From HRBIN12 sp964640965 (GTDB taxonomy: Bacteria > Actinomycetota > UBA4738 > HRBIN12): DNA of 18,624 nucleotides. Shown one piece after another: positions 7,112-14,014 of the stretch; the first letter of the stretch is position 1, and each line of letters opens with the position of its first letter. Under the pieces are notes generated by a model. It saw only the letters and a list, made by a program, of their open reading frames with translations, did not search any database and had not been told where the DNA came from. The position numbers were made by a program, and so were the translations under genes. The stretch spans positions 1 through 18,624 of the forward strand of contig CAZXJB010000044.1 of NCBI GenBank assembly GCA_964640965.1. Direction: 5' to 3'.

Positions 7112-7119
7112 GCCGTTCC
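7103..7119. promoter_or_regulatory. Perfect palindrome, candidate operator of the XRE regulator
   Basis: GGAACG (7103-7108), ATAGC spacer, CGTTCC (7114-7119) form a perfect 6+6 inverted repeat. It overlaps the -10 box of the regulator's own promoter, the classic place for an autorepressor site. It lies in the 143-bp gap shared with the divergent protease-thiolase-dehydrogenase operon. Confidence 0.55.
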
Positions 7120-7190
7120 CCGGGCCGCTCGGCACCGGGCGGCCGTCGTGCGTAGTGCGGACGGCCGATGCGCGCATCGCCCGAGCCCAC

Positions 7191-7196
7191 TACCAT
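7191..7196 (+). promoter_or_regulatory. Possible -10 box upstream of the FtsH-like operon
   Basis: TACCAT fits TANNNT and would give a leader of about 37 bases before the GTG at 7241. No convincing -35 hexamer was found at 16-18 bases upstream, so this is tentative. Confidence 0.3.
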
Positions 7197-7210
7197 GAGG
7201 AGGTTGGGCC

Positions 7211-7230
7211 GAGGTCTCGAGGTCTCGAGG
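7211..7230 (+). repeat. Tandem GAGGTCTC repeat in the leader of the FtsH-like gene
   Basis: GAGGTCTC occurs twice head to tail (7211-7218, 7219-7226) followed by GAGG, creating two palindromic CTCGAG sites two bases apart. It lies between the candidate -10 and the Shine-Dalgarno GGGGAGGA (7229-7236). It could be an operator or a leader structure. Confidence 0.4.
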
Positions 7231-7240
7231 GGAGGAGCGC

Positions 7241-9058
7241 GTGAAGCAGACCGATCGGTCGGCGGCGGCGTTCGCGCACGGCGCGGACCTGCAGGCGCTC
7301 GGCCGCGCCGACGTGTTCCGGATCCGCGAGCGCACCCGTCGGCGTCGCCTGTGGCGGCTGATCCTCACGCTCGGGCTCGTGGACGGCTACCTCTGGTACC
7401 GGTACCTCACGAACAACCCGTTCGAGCTGCCCGCCCTCGGCCCCGACTGGGTGATCTGGGGCCCGATCCTCGTCCTTGCGCTGCTCATCGCGCTCATGTT
7501 CGCGATGCCGCTGTTCAGCGGGCGCTCGCCGCACCTGATCGTGCGACCCGAGGAGATCGAGGTCGGCCTGTCCGAGGTCAAGGGGCTCGACCCCCAGGTG
7601 GAGGAGGTCAAGCGCACGCTCGACGTGTTCCTCGGCTACGCGACGTTCCGCCGGGAGCTCGGCGGCAACCCGCGCCGGGGGATCCTCTTCGAGGGCCCGC
7701 CGGGGACGGGCAAGACGTTCCTCGCCAAGGCCATGGCCAAGCAGGCCGGGGTGCCGTTCCTGTTCATCTCCGCGCCGGCCTTCCAGTCGATGTGGTTCGG
7801 GATGACGGGGGCGAGGATCCGCTCGTTCTTCAAGCGCCTGCGCAAGCTGGCGCGCAAGGAGGGCGGGGCGATCGGCTTCATCGAGGAGATCGACGCGATC
7901 GGCGGCGAGCGGGGCGGCCTGAGCGCCGCGCCGGACGGGACCGGCCTCGGCCGCGTCGCGTCCTCGTTCCTCGGCCCCGGGAACACCGGGATGGTGAACG
8001 AGCTGCTGATCCAGATGCAGTCCTTCGACCAGCCGCCGTGGAGCCACCGGGTGCGGGCGCGCATCATCGAGTGGATCAACGGCTACCTGCCGCCCGAGCG
8101 GCGGATCCCCGCTGGCAAGCCGGTCTACAGCAACATCCTGCTCATCGCAGCGACGAACCGGGCCGACCAGCTCGACCCGGCGCTCCTGCGCCCGGGCCGG
8201 TTCGACCGTCGCCTCTACTTCGATCTGCCCACCAAGCACCAGCGCCGGGACCTCATCGACTTCTTCCTCGCGCGCAAGGCCCACCACGTCCAGATGGACG
8301 ACGACGCGGTGCGGGAGCGTCTGGCCCACGACACCTTCGGCTACACGCCGGTCATGCTCGAGCACCTCTTCGACGAGGCCCTCCTCGTCGCGCTCCGCGA
8401 CGGGCGGCGGGAGATGAACCTCGCCGACGTCTACGAGGCCAAGCTCACCGAGGAGCTCGGCCTGAAGCAGCCGGTCGTCTACACGGAGGCCGACCGCGTG
8501 GCCGTCGCCACCCACGAGGCCGGGCACGCCGCGGTCGCCTACTTCCTCGGCAAGGGCCGGCGCCTGGAGGTGCTCTCGATCATCAAGCGACGGCAGTCGC
8601 TCGGGCTGCTCGCCCACGGCGACGAGGAGGAGCGGTTCACCCGCACCCGCTCGGAGATCGAGGCGGCGATCGCGATCGCCCTCGGCGGGCTCGTCGCCGA
8701 GGAGATCTTCTTCGGCGAGTCCGGGACGGGGCCGGCGTCCGACCTGGGCGGGGCGACCACGCTCGCGGCGCAGATGGTGGGCGCCTTCGGGATGGCCGGC
8801 TCCCTCATCAGCTACGAGGCGATCGCGGAAGGGCCGGTCGGCTCGCGCAACCTCGTCGGCCGGGTGCTCGCCGACGCCGACGGCAAGGCCCGGGTCGAGG
8901 AGATCCTCGAGACCCAGCGAGCGCGGGTGACGGCGCTGCTCGAGGAGAACCGGGACGTGGTCGTCGCCCTGCGCGACGCGCTGATCGCCCGGGACGAGCT
9001 CGTCGGACGGGAGATCGTGGAGACGATCGAGCTCGCCCTCGCGGCGCGCGATGGGTGA
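7241..9058 (+). CDS. FtsH-like membrane AAA+ zinc metalloprotease, divergent
   Basis: Predicted 605-residue membrane-anchored ATP-dependent protease. It has two N-terminal transmembrane segments (about 38-57 and 70-92) with only a short loop between them, where classical FtsH has a domain of about 70 residues. The AAA domain has Walker A GPPGTGKT (152-159), a pore loop with W185-F186-G187, sensor-1 Asn306 in AATNR and arginine fingers Arg317/Arg320. Walker B reads GFIEEID, with Glu215 replacing the usual Asp. About 30 extra residues (about 264-297, WINGYLPPERR included) sit before sensor 1. The M41 peptidase domain has HEAGH (425-429) and the third zinc ligand Asp501. GTG start with Shine-Dalgarno GGGGAGGA. 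It is three bases from the thiolase gene, so it may tune membrane or acyl-CoA enzyme turnover. It is probably not the housekeeping FtsH. Confidence 0.87.
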   Translation: MKQTDRSAAAFAHGADLQALGRADVFRIRERTRRRRLWRLILTLGLVDGYLWYRYLTNNPFELPALGPDWVIWGPILVLALLIALMFAMPLFSGRSPHLIVRPEEIEVGLSEVKGLDPQVEEVKRTLDVFLGYATFRRELGGNPRRGILFEGPPGTGKTFLAKAMAKQAGVPFLFISAPAFQSMWFGMTGARIRSFFKRLRKLARKEGGAIGFIEEIDAIGGERGGLSAAPDGTGLGRVASSFLGPGNTGMVNELLIQMQSFDQPPWSHRVRARIIEWINGYLPPERRIPAGKPVYSNILLIAATNRADQLDPALLRPGRFDRRLYFDLPTKHQRRDLIDFFLARKAHHVQMDDDAVRERLAHDTFGYTPVMLEHLFDEALLVALRDGRREMNLADVYEAKLTEELGLKQPVVYTEADRVAVATHEAGHAAVAYFLGKGRRLEVLSIIKRRQSLGLLAHGDEEERFTRTRSEIEAAIAIALGGLVAEEIFFGESGTGPASDLGGATTLAAQMVGAFGMAGSLISYEAIAEGPVGSRNLVGRVLADADGKARVEEILETQRARVTALLEENRDVVVALRDALIARDELVGREIVETIELALAARDG

Positions 9059-9061
9059 GCC

Positions 9062-10243
9062 GTGGGCGGCTCGGTCATCCTCGGCGGAGCGCGGACGCCC
9101 ATCGGCAAGCTCGCGGGGGCCCTCGCGCCCCTGCCCGCCGTGGAGCTCGGGGCGGCCGCGATCCGGGCGGCGCTCGAGCGGTCCGGGGTCGCGCCGGAGC
9201 GGGTCGACTACGTGATCATGGGCCAGGTGCTGCGGGCCGGCACCGGGCAGATCACGGCCCGACAGGCGGCGGTGGCGGCGGGGATCCCGAAGGAGGTGCC
9301 CGCCCTCAACGTGGACAAGGTGTGCCTGTCGGGCATCACGGCCGTCGCCCTCGCCGACCAGCTGATCCGCGCGGGCGAGGCCGAGGTCGTGGTCGCGGGC
9401 GGGATGGAGTCGATGACGAACGCGCCCTTCGTCCTGCCGGCGGCCCGGGCCGGCTCTCGCCTCGGCGACGCCGAGCTCGTGGACTCGATGATCCGCGACG
9501 GGCTGTGGTCCTCGTTCTCGCGGATGACGATGGGCGAGGACTCCGACGGCGTGAACGCCGAGCTCGGCATCACCCGCGAGGAGCAGGACGCCTGGGCGGC
9601 CCGCTCGCACCGGCGCGCGGCCGAGGCCTGGGAGCGCGGCGACCTCGCCGAGGAGGTCGTCCCCGTCGCGGTCCCGCAGCGCAGGGGGGAGCCGGTCCTC
9701 GTCGCCCGCGACGAGGGGATCCGCCCGGAGACCACGCCGGAGACCCTCGCCGCCCTCCCGCCGGCCTTCACGCCCGGGGGCACGATCACGGCGGGGAACG
9801 CCTCCCAGATCTCCGACGGCGGGTGCGCCCTCGTCGTCGCGAGCCCCGAGGCGGCGGAGCGGCTCGGCGCCGCCCCGATCGCCGAGATCCTCGCGCACGG
9901 CATGAGCGCCGACGGGTTCGCCTGGCTCCACACCGTCCCGGCCCTCGCGCTCGAGGCCGCGCTGAAGAAGGCGGGCCTCGCCGCCGGCGACCTCGAGGTC
10001 GTCGAGATCAACGAGGCCTTCGCCGCCGTGGCCCTGCACGTGACCCGGCTGCTCGGGCTCGACGAGGCGCGGGTGAACCCCAACGGGGGCGCGGTCGCGC
10101 TCGGCCATCCGATCGGGATGAGCGGGGCGCGCCTCGTGCTCACCCTGACGCACGAGCTGCGTCGACGGGGGGCCGAGCTCGGCGCGGCGGCGATCTGCGG
10201 CGGGGGTGGCCAGGGCGACGCCCTGATCCTCCGGCGGCGCTGA
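9062..10243 (+). CDS. Acetyl-CoA C-acetyltransferase (thiolase)
   Basis: Predicted 393-residue thiolase. It would condense two acetyl-CoA to acetoacetyl-CoA or cleave 3-ketoacyl-CoA in beta-oxidation. The complete catalytic set is visible: nucleophile Cys88 (NVDKVCLSG), NEAF at 317-320, His349 in NGGAVALGHPIGMSGAR and the base Cys379 in AAICGGGGQGDA. The N-terminal GARTPIGKLAG and VAGGMESMTNAP blocks are typical, and length is standard for the family. The GTG start lies three bases after the protease stop, and the acyl-CoA dehydrogenase ATG lies four bases after this stop, so the three form one transcript. With Ccr and mce nearby, a role in supplying acetoacetyl-CoA to the ethylmalonyl-CoA route, or in degrading short-chain acids, is plausible. 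Direction in vivo is not readable from sequence. Confidence 0.93.
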   Translation: MGGSVILGGARTPIGKLAGALAPLPAVELGAAAIRAALERSGVAPERVDYVIMGQVLRAGTGQITARQAAVAAGIPKEVPALNVDKVCLSGITAVALADQLIRAGEAEVVVAGGMESMTNAPFVLPAARAGSRLGDAELVDSMIRDGLWSSFSRMTMGEDSDGVNAELGITREEQDAWAARSHRRAAEAWERGDLAEEVVPVAVPQRRGEPVLVARDEGIRPETTPETLAALPPAFTPGGTITAGNASQISDGGCALVVASPEAAERLGAAPIAEILAHGMSADGFAWLHTVPALALEAALKKAGLAAGDLEVVEINEAFAAVALHVTRLLGLDEARVNPNGGAVALGHPIGMSGARLVLTLTHELRRRGAELGAAAICGGGGQGDALILRRR

Positions 10244-10247
10244 GGCG

Positions 10248-11399
10248 ATGCCCGGCTTCGAGCTGCCGGAGGAGCTCGAGGCCTTCCGCTCGGTGCTGCG
10301 GGGGATCGTCGAGCGCGAGATCGCGCCCCACGCCGCGCGCCTGGACGCCACCGACGAGTGGGACGAGGGCCTGTACCGGGTGCTCGTCGAGCACGAGCTC
10401 ATGGCCGTCGGCTACCCGGAGGCCTACGGGGGCTCGGGCGGCGGCGCGCTCGCGCTCGGCCTGCTCGTCGAGGAGCTCTCGCGCGCGTCCGCCGCCCTCT
10501 CGCTCGTGCCCGCGGTGAGCAAGCTCGGGGCCGTCCCCCTCCTGCTCGCCGGGACCCCGGAGCAGCGCGAGCGCTACGTCGGCGGGATCTGCCGGGGCGA
10601 GCTGCTCATGTCCTACGCGCTCACCGAGCCCGGCGCCGGCTCGGACGCCGCCTCGCTGCGCACGCGCTACGCGCGCGCCGGCGACGGCTTCGTCCTGAGC
10701 GGCTCGAAGCGGTTCATCACGGGCGCGGGGGTGAGCCACGCCTACGTCGTGTTCGCCACGCGGGACCCCGCCCTGCGCGCCGAGGGCATCAGCGCGTTCC
10801 TCGTGCTGCGCGAGGACCCCGGGGTGGCCTTCGGCCGCACCGAGGAGAAGATGGGGATCCGCGGCGTGCCGACCCGCGAGGTGATCCTCGACGAGGTCCG
10901 GATCCCGGCCGACCGGCTGATCGGGCGGGAGGGGCAGGGCTTCGAGATCGCGATGCGCACGCTCGACCACTCGCGCCCGGTGATCGGGGCGCAGGCCGTC
11001 GGGATCGCCCAGGGCGCGCTCGACCTCGCGGCGCGCTACGCCACCGAGCGCGAGCAGTTCGGTCGCCGCATCGCCGAGTTCCAGGGCGTGGCGTTCATGC
11101 TCGCGGACATGGCGATGCAGCTCGAGGCCGCCCGGCTCCTCGTCTACCGGGCCCTCGCGCTCTGCGACGCGGAGGATCCGCGCATGACGCTGTGGTCGGC
11201 GATGGCCAAGTGCTTCGCCTCCGACGCGGCGATGCGGATCACCACCGACGCCGTCCAGGTCCTCGGCGGCTACGGCTACGTCCGCGAGTACCCGGCCGAG
11301 CGCCTCATGCGCGACGCCAAGATCACCCAGATCTACGAGGGCACGAACCAGATCCAGCGGGTCGTGATCGCCCGCGAGCTCCTCCGCCGCCTGGGCTGA
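10248..11399 (+). CDS. Acyl-CoA dehydrogenase (short/medium-chain type)
   Basis: Predicted 383-residue FAD-dependent dehydrogenase introducing the alpha-beta double bond into an acyl-CoA and passing electrons to ETF. Family blocks are in order: N-terminal helical domain, YALTEPGAGSDA (123-134), the beta domain with GSKRFITGAG (152-161), EKMGIRG (200-206), YATEREQFGRRIAEFQ (264-279), QVLGGYGYVREYPAERLMRDAKI (337-359) and the catalytic Glu364 in QIYEGTNQIQR. Glu in this position is typical of short-, medium- and branched-chain enzymes. Exact chain length cannot be deduced; butyryl-CoA would fit, as its product crotonyl-CoA is the substrate of the Ccr encoded nearby. It is the last gene of the operon and ends eight bases from the convergent pseudokinase stop, with no hairpin terminator seen. 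Confidence 0.93.
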   Translation: MPGFELPEELEAFRSVLRGIVEREIAPHAARLDATDEWDEGLYRVLVEHELMAVGYPEAYGGSGGGALALGLLVEELSRASAALSLVPAVSKLGAVPLLLAGTPEQRERYVGGICRGELLMSYALTEPGAGSDAASLRTRYARAGDGFVLSGSKRFITGAGVSHAYVVFATRDPALRAEGISAFLVLREDPGVAFGRTEEKMGIRGVPTREVILDEVRIPADRLIGREGQGFEIAMRTLDHSRPVIGAQAVGIAQGALDLAARYATEREQFGRRIAEFQGVAFMLADMAMQLEAARLLVYRALALCDAEDPRMTLWSAMAKCFASDAAMRITTDAVQVLGGYGYVREYPAERLMRDAKITQIYEGTNQIQRVVIARELLRRLG

Positions 11400-11407
11400 C
11401 CGGACGG

Positions 11408-12655
11408 CTAGAGCTCGAGCTCGTCGTCGACCGGCTCGCGCAGGGCCCGCGCCAGGGCGAGGGCGCGCTCGTCCAGCTGACGCTCGGGCTGGGCGGCCTC
11501 CCCCCGCGGCTCCCGCTCGGGCTCCCGCTCGGGCTCCCGGTCGGGGAGCGATGCGCCGTCGGGCAGGAGCACGCGGAAGGAGGCGCCGCCGCCCGGGCGA
11601 TCCTCGACCCAGCACCGGCCCCCGTGCAGCTCCGCCAGGCGGGAGACCAGCGAGAGCCCGGCGGCGCTCCGCGCCCGGTCGCGCGCGGCGGGGTCCGCCT
11701 CCTGGAGGGCCTGGCGCACGGCGGGCGGGACCTCGGGCCCCGTGTCGTCCACGGCGATGAGGGCGCCGTCCCCCTCGCGGGCGACCGAGACCCAGACCGT
11801 GTTGCCCGGCACCGTGCGCCGCCCGGCGTTGGCGAGCAGCGCCTCGAGGATCTGCTCGGTGAGGGTGGGGTCGACCTGGATCGCCACGTGGTCGGTCGCG
11901 ATCTCCACGTCGCGGTTGGCGAGGTCCGTCGCCTCGCCCGTCACCCGTCGGACGAGCGCCTCGAGGTCCGTGCGCCGCAGGTTCGGCACGTAGGTGCCGG
12001 CGGCGATCCGGTCGACCTGGAGCAGCTCGCCCACCAGCCGATCGAGCTTCCGCGCGTGGGTCGCGAGCTGCCGCACCATGTCCCGACCGTCGGGCGACTT
12101 GGAGTCCGTGTGCTTCAGCGCGAGCGTGATCCCGAGGATCGAGGTGAGGGGCCGCCGGACCTCGGCGGCGAGGGCCTCCTTCAGGGCCGAGTGCTCGGCG
12201 TCCACGATCACCGTGGGCCGGGACTCGGCCTCCTCGAGCCGGGCGGAGAGCTCGGCGACGCGGGCCTCGAGCGCGGCCACACGCTCGGCCTCATGCTCGA
12301 GCCCGCGCGCACGCTCCTCCATCGCCGCCGCCCGGCGCTCGAGCTCCGCGGCCTCCTCGAGCCCGGCCCGCAGGTCGCCCTCGGCCCGGCGGGCGCGCTC
12401 CTCGGCGGCCGCCGCCTGCTCCCTGGCCGTCTCCACCATCGTGAGGAGCTCGGCGATCTTCGTCGCGCTCTGGGCGAGCTGCTCCTCGGCCGCCTGCGTG
12501 CGCAGGTCCGCCTCCCGGGCCTGCTCCTCGGCCGCCACGAGGCGCTCGGCCGCCTGCTGGAGCTCGTCGGCGGCCTGGCTGATCGCGAGCCCCACCACCG
12601 AGATGGTCCGCGCGAGGCCGCCGGCCTGGTCGGCTCCCTGGTTCCTGTCCGCCAT
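11408..12655 (-). CDS. Soluble histidine-kinase-like protein lacking the phospho-acceptor His
   Basis: Predicted 415-residue cytoplasmic protein without transmembrane segments. Residues 25-145 are a long Ala/Glu/Arg coiled coil. A HisKA-like dimerisation segment follows (LKEALAAEVRRPLTSILG, 158-175); the HELRTPL-type H-box reads A-E-V-R-R-P-L, so the His is Ala164. The ATPase half keeps Asn276 (LLANAG) but has Ala272 for the first N-box Asn. It has DDTGPEVP (303-310) as G1 and SAAGLSL (330-336) in place of GxGLGL. The C-terminus has an REPE repeat and an acidic end. ATG 12655 was chosen because a strong Shine-Dalgarno, GGAGGTGA (minus strand, 12668-12661), precedes it by five bases. A GTG at 12664 is less likely. 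Probably a pseudokinase or signalling scaffold partnered with the upstream membrane protein. Confidence 0.75.
   Translation of the reverse strand: MADRNQGADQAGGLARTISVVGLAISQAADELQQAAERLVAAEEQAREADLRTQAAEEQLAQSATKIAELLTMVETAREQAAAAEERARRAEGDLRAGLEEAAELERRAAAMEERARGLEHEAERVAALEARVAELSARLEEAESRPTVIVDAEHSALKEALAAEVRRPLTSILGITLALKHTDSKSPDGRDMVRQLATHARKLDRLVGELLQVDRIAAGTYVPNLRRTDLEALVRRVTGEATDLANRDVEIATDHVAIQVDPTLTEQILEALLANAGRRTVPGNTVWVSVAREGDGALIAVDDTGPEVPPAVRQALQEADPAARDRARSAAGLSLVSRLAELHGGRCWVEDRPGGGASFRVLLPDGASLPDREPEREPEREPRGEAAQPERQLDERALALARALREPVDDELEL
11509..11544 (-). repeat. Three tandem 12-bp units inside the pseudokinase gene
   Basis: The unit GCTCCCGCTCGG is present twice exactly (11509-11520, 11521-11532) and once with one change (11533-11544). 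It encodes the EPER/REPE repeat in the C-terminal tail. It is a likely site of length variation between strains and has no evident function. Confidence 0.6.
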
Positions 12656-12660
12656 CCGAC

Positions 12661-12668
12661 TCACCTCC
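12661..12668 (-). promoter_or_regulatory. Strong Shine-Dalgarno that fixes the pseudokinase start
   Basis: GGAGGTGA on the minus strand includes the TGA stop of the upstream sensor gene and lies five bases before ATG 12655. It supports that ATG over the GTG at 12664 and indicates translational coupling. Confidence 0.65.
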
Positions 12669-13863
12669 GGGTCCGCGCCCTGGGCCGGTCGACCGTGACG
12701 ACCACCCTCGGCTGCTCCGCCAGGTCGTGGTCGACGGCCACGAGCGCCTCGTCGTTGTCGATCTCGCGCAGCGCCTCGGAGAGCTTGGCGAGATGCAGCG
12801 ACCCGGCCGTCGCGTCGAGCTCGGCCTCGAGGCGCTCGACCTCGCTCTCCAGCTCGGTGGCGCGTCGCTCGGAGGCCTCCAGGCGCCGGCGCAGCTCCTC
12901 GACTTCCGCGCTCGGGGTGCGCGTCTCGAGCTGGTGCAGCCGGGCCTTGTGCTCGTCGAGCTCGCGCTGGCGGAGGGCCAGTCGCTCGCGCAGCGCGGCG
13001 TTGTCGCGCTCGACCGCCTGCAGCCGCTCCGCCGTGTCGCGGAGCTGGTCGCGCAGCGAGCGCACCTCCTCGGACCGGTCCTCCTGCTCCAGCATCTGCA
13101 TCGCCCTTTCCATCGTCGAGATCTCATCGAGCGCCGCGCGGAGCTGCCGGCGCACGTCGGTGAGCGCGGCCTCGGCGGCCGTCGCCCGTTGCTCGGCCCG
13201 GGCCCGCGCGTCCTCGGCCGCGACGAACTCGGGGTGGGCGCGGACCTCCACCAGGCTGAGCGTGCGGTCGCGCGCCCGGACGGCCCGGACGAACAGGGCG
13301 GAGGTCGCGAGCAGCGCGATGCCGAGCGCCAACGCGAGCCGGTGCCAGGCGCCCGTCGCCTCCGCCTCGATCGGGCCGTAGGGCCGGCTCAGCTCGGCGA
13401 CGACGACCGTGCCCCCGGGGCTCGTCCACAGCGGGACGTAGGTGAGCAGGTTCCCCTCGCGGACGATGCTCTCGGCCTGCCCGGTCGCGACGCGGTAGAT
13501 GAGGTCGCGCACGAACGAGGGGCGCACGGTGACGACCTCCGGGTCGGCGTCGTAGAGGATCCGGCCGAGCTTCGAGTAGAGCCGGATCTTCTCGATCGGG
13601 CCGGTGGAGACGATCTCCCGGCGGATCGCCTCGCCGAGCTCGCGGGCCCGGTCGCCGGTGATGGGCCCCTCGAGGTCGCGGGCGGTGAGCAGCGGCGCGA
13701 GCTGGGTCTGCGCGACGAGGCGCGCGTCGGTCGAGGCTCGCTCCGTGAGACGTGCCCGGGAGGAGGAGGCCGCGGCGAGGGTTCCCCCGATGGCGATGGC
13801 GATGACGAGGGTGAGGGAGCCCCACAGCGTCCGCCGCTCCCGGCGATGGGATCTTCCGAACAT
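12661..13863 (-). CDS. Membrane sensor protein: Cache-like extracytoplasmic domain plus coiled coil
   Basis: Predicted 400-residue protein built like the input half of a histidine kinase but with no kinase domain. A basic N-terminus is followed by TM1 (about 13-32), an extracytoplasmic domain (about 33-172) and TM2 (about 174-193). After that come a long charged coiled coil (about 216-352) and a basic tail. The extracytoplasmic part contains IEKIRLYSKLGRILYDADPE and LLTYVPLW...GTVVVAELSRPYGPIE, which resembles Cache/PAS-like sensor domains of actinobacterial kinases and cyclases. I chose ATG 13863 because a GGAGGG lies just upstream and TM1 follows; the open frame reaches 14013 but its extra part is Pro/Arg-rich and crosses the divergent promoter. 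Its end carries the Shine-Dalgarno of the pseudokinase gene. Together they look like a split sensor kinase. Confidence 0.72.
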   Translation of the reverse strand: MFGRSHRRERRTLWGSLTLVIAIAIGGTLAAASSSRARLTERASTDARLVAQTQLAPLLTARDLEGPITGDRARELGEAIRREIVSTGPIEKIRLYSKLGRILYDADPEVVTVRPSFVRDLIYRVATGQAESIVREGNLLTYVPLWTSPGGTVVVAELSRPYGPIEAEATGAWHRLALALGIALLATSALFVRAVRARDRTLSLVEVRAHPEFVAAEDARARAEQRATAAEAALTDVRRQLRAALDEISTMERAMQMLEQEDRSEEVRSLRDQLRDTAERLQAVERDNAALRERLALRQRELDEHKARLHQLETRTPSAEVEELRRRLEASERRATELESEVERLEAELDATAGSLHLAKLSEALREIDNDEALVAVDHDLAEQPRVVVTVDRPRARTRR

Positions 13864-13871
13864 GACGCCCT

Positions 13872-13886
13872 CCACGTTCGACGTGG
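13872..13886 (-). promoter_or_regulatory. Perfect inverted repeat next to the sensor gene start
   Basis: CCACGT (13872-13877), a three-base loop and ACGTGG (13881-13886) are perfectly complementary. In the minus-strand transcript the 3' arm ends in the first G residues of the Shine-Dalgarno GGAGGG, so a hairpin could mask ribosome binding. As DNA it is also a credible operator in the gap between the split sensor and the nurA operon. Confidence 0.5.
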
Positions 13887-13998
13887 CTATCCCGCGTATC
13901 GGCAGATGGAGGGTCCCGGGTGAAGTCCCCCCGATGGCGGATAGTTCCGGATGACTAGTCCGTGGGCGTGGCTGCGGCGGCCCGTCGGAGGGCCGCGG

Positions 13999-14014
13999 TA
14001 CCCTTCGGGGCATG
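13999..14014 (+). promoter_or_regulatory. Leaderless promoter of the nurA-herA-sbcD-sbcC operon
   Basis: TACCCT (13999-14004) fits TANNNT and is followed by seven bases and then ATG 14012. Only a weak GGGG lies in the gap, so leaderless translation is likely. No good -35 hexamer was found. Confidence 0.45.

Noticed and set aside
7168..10518. Long open frames on both strands (also 7190-10402 minus)
   Set aside because: They shadow the protease, thiolase and dehydrogenase genes, all of which have complete catalytic motifs in another frame; the translations are Arg/Pro/Gly-rich without domains.
11411..11422. 12-bp palindrome GAGCTCGAGCTC between convergent genes, possible terminator
   Set aside because: It simply encodes the Glu-Leu-Glu-Leu C-terminus of the pseudokinase, has no loop and no T-run on either strand.
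10358..13381. 1007-codon plus-strand open frame
   Set aside because: It overlaps the dehydrogenase out of frame and runs antisense to the pseudokinase and sensor genes; Ser/Arg-rich low-complexity translation.
12664..13863. Sensor/pseudokinase pair as a single kinase broken by a frameshift
   Set aside because: The second gene has its own strong Shine-Dalgarno, both proteins have their own coiled coil and complete ends, and the overlap geometry is that of a normal coupled gene pair. A frameshift is not excluded but is less likely.
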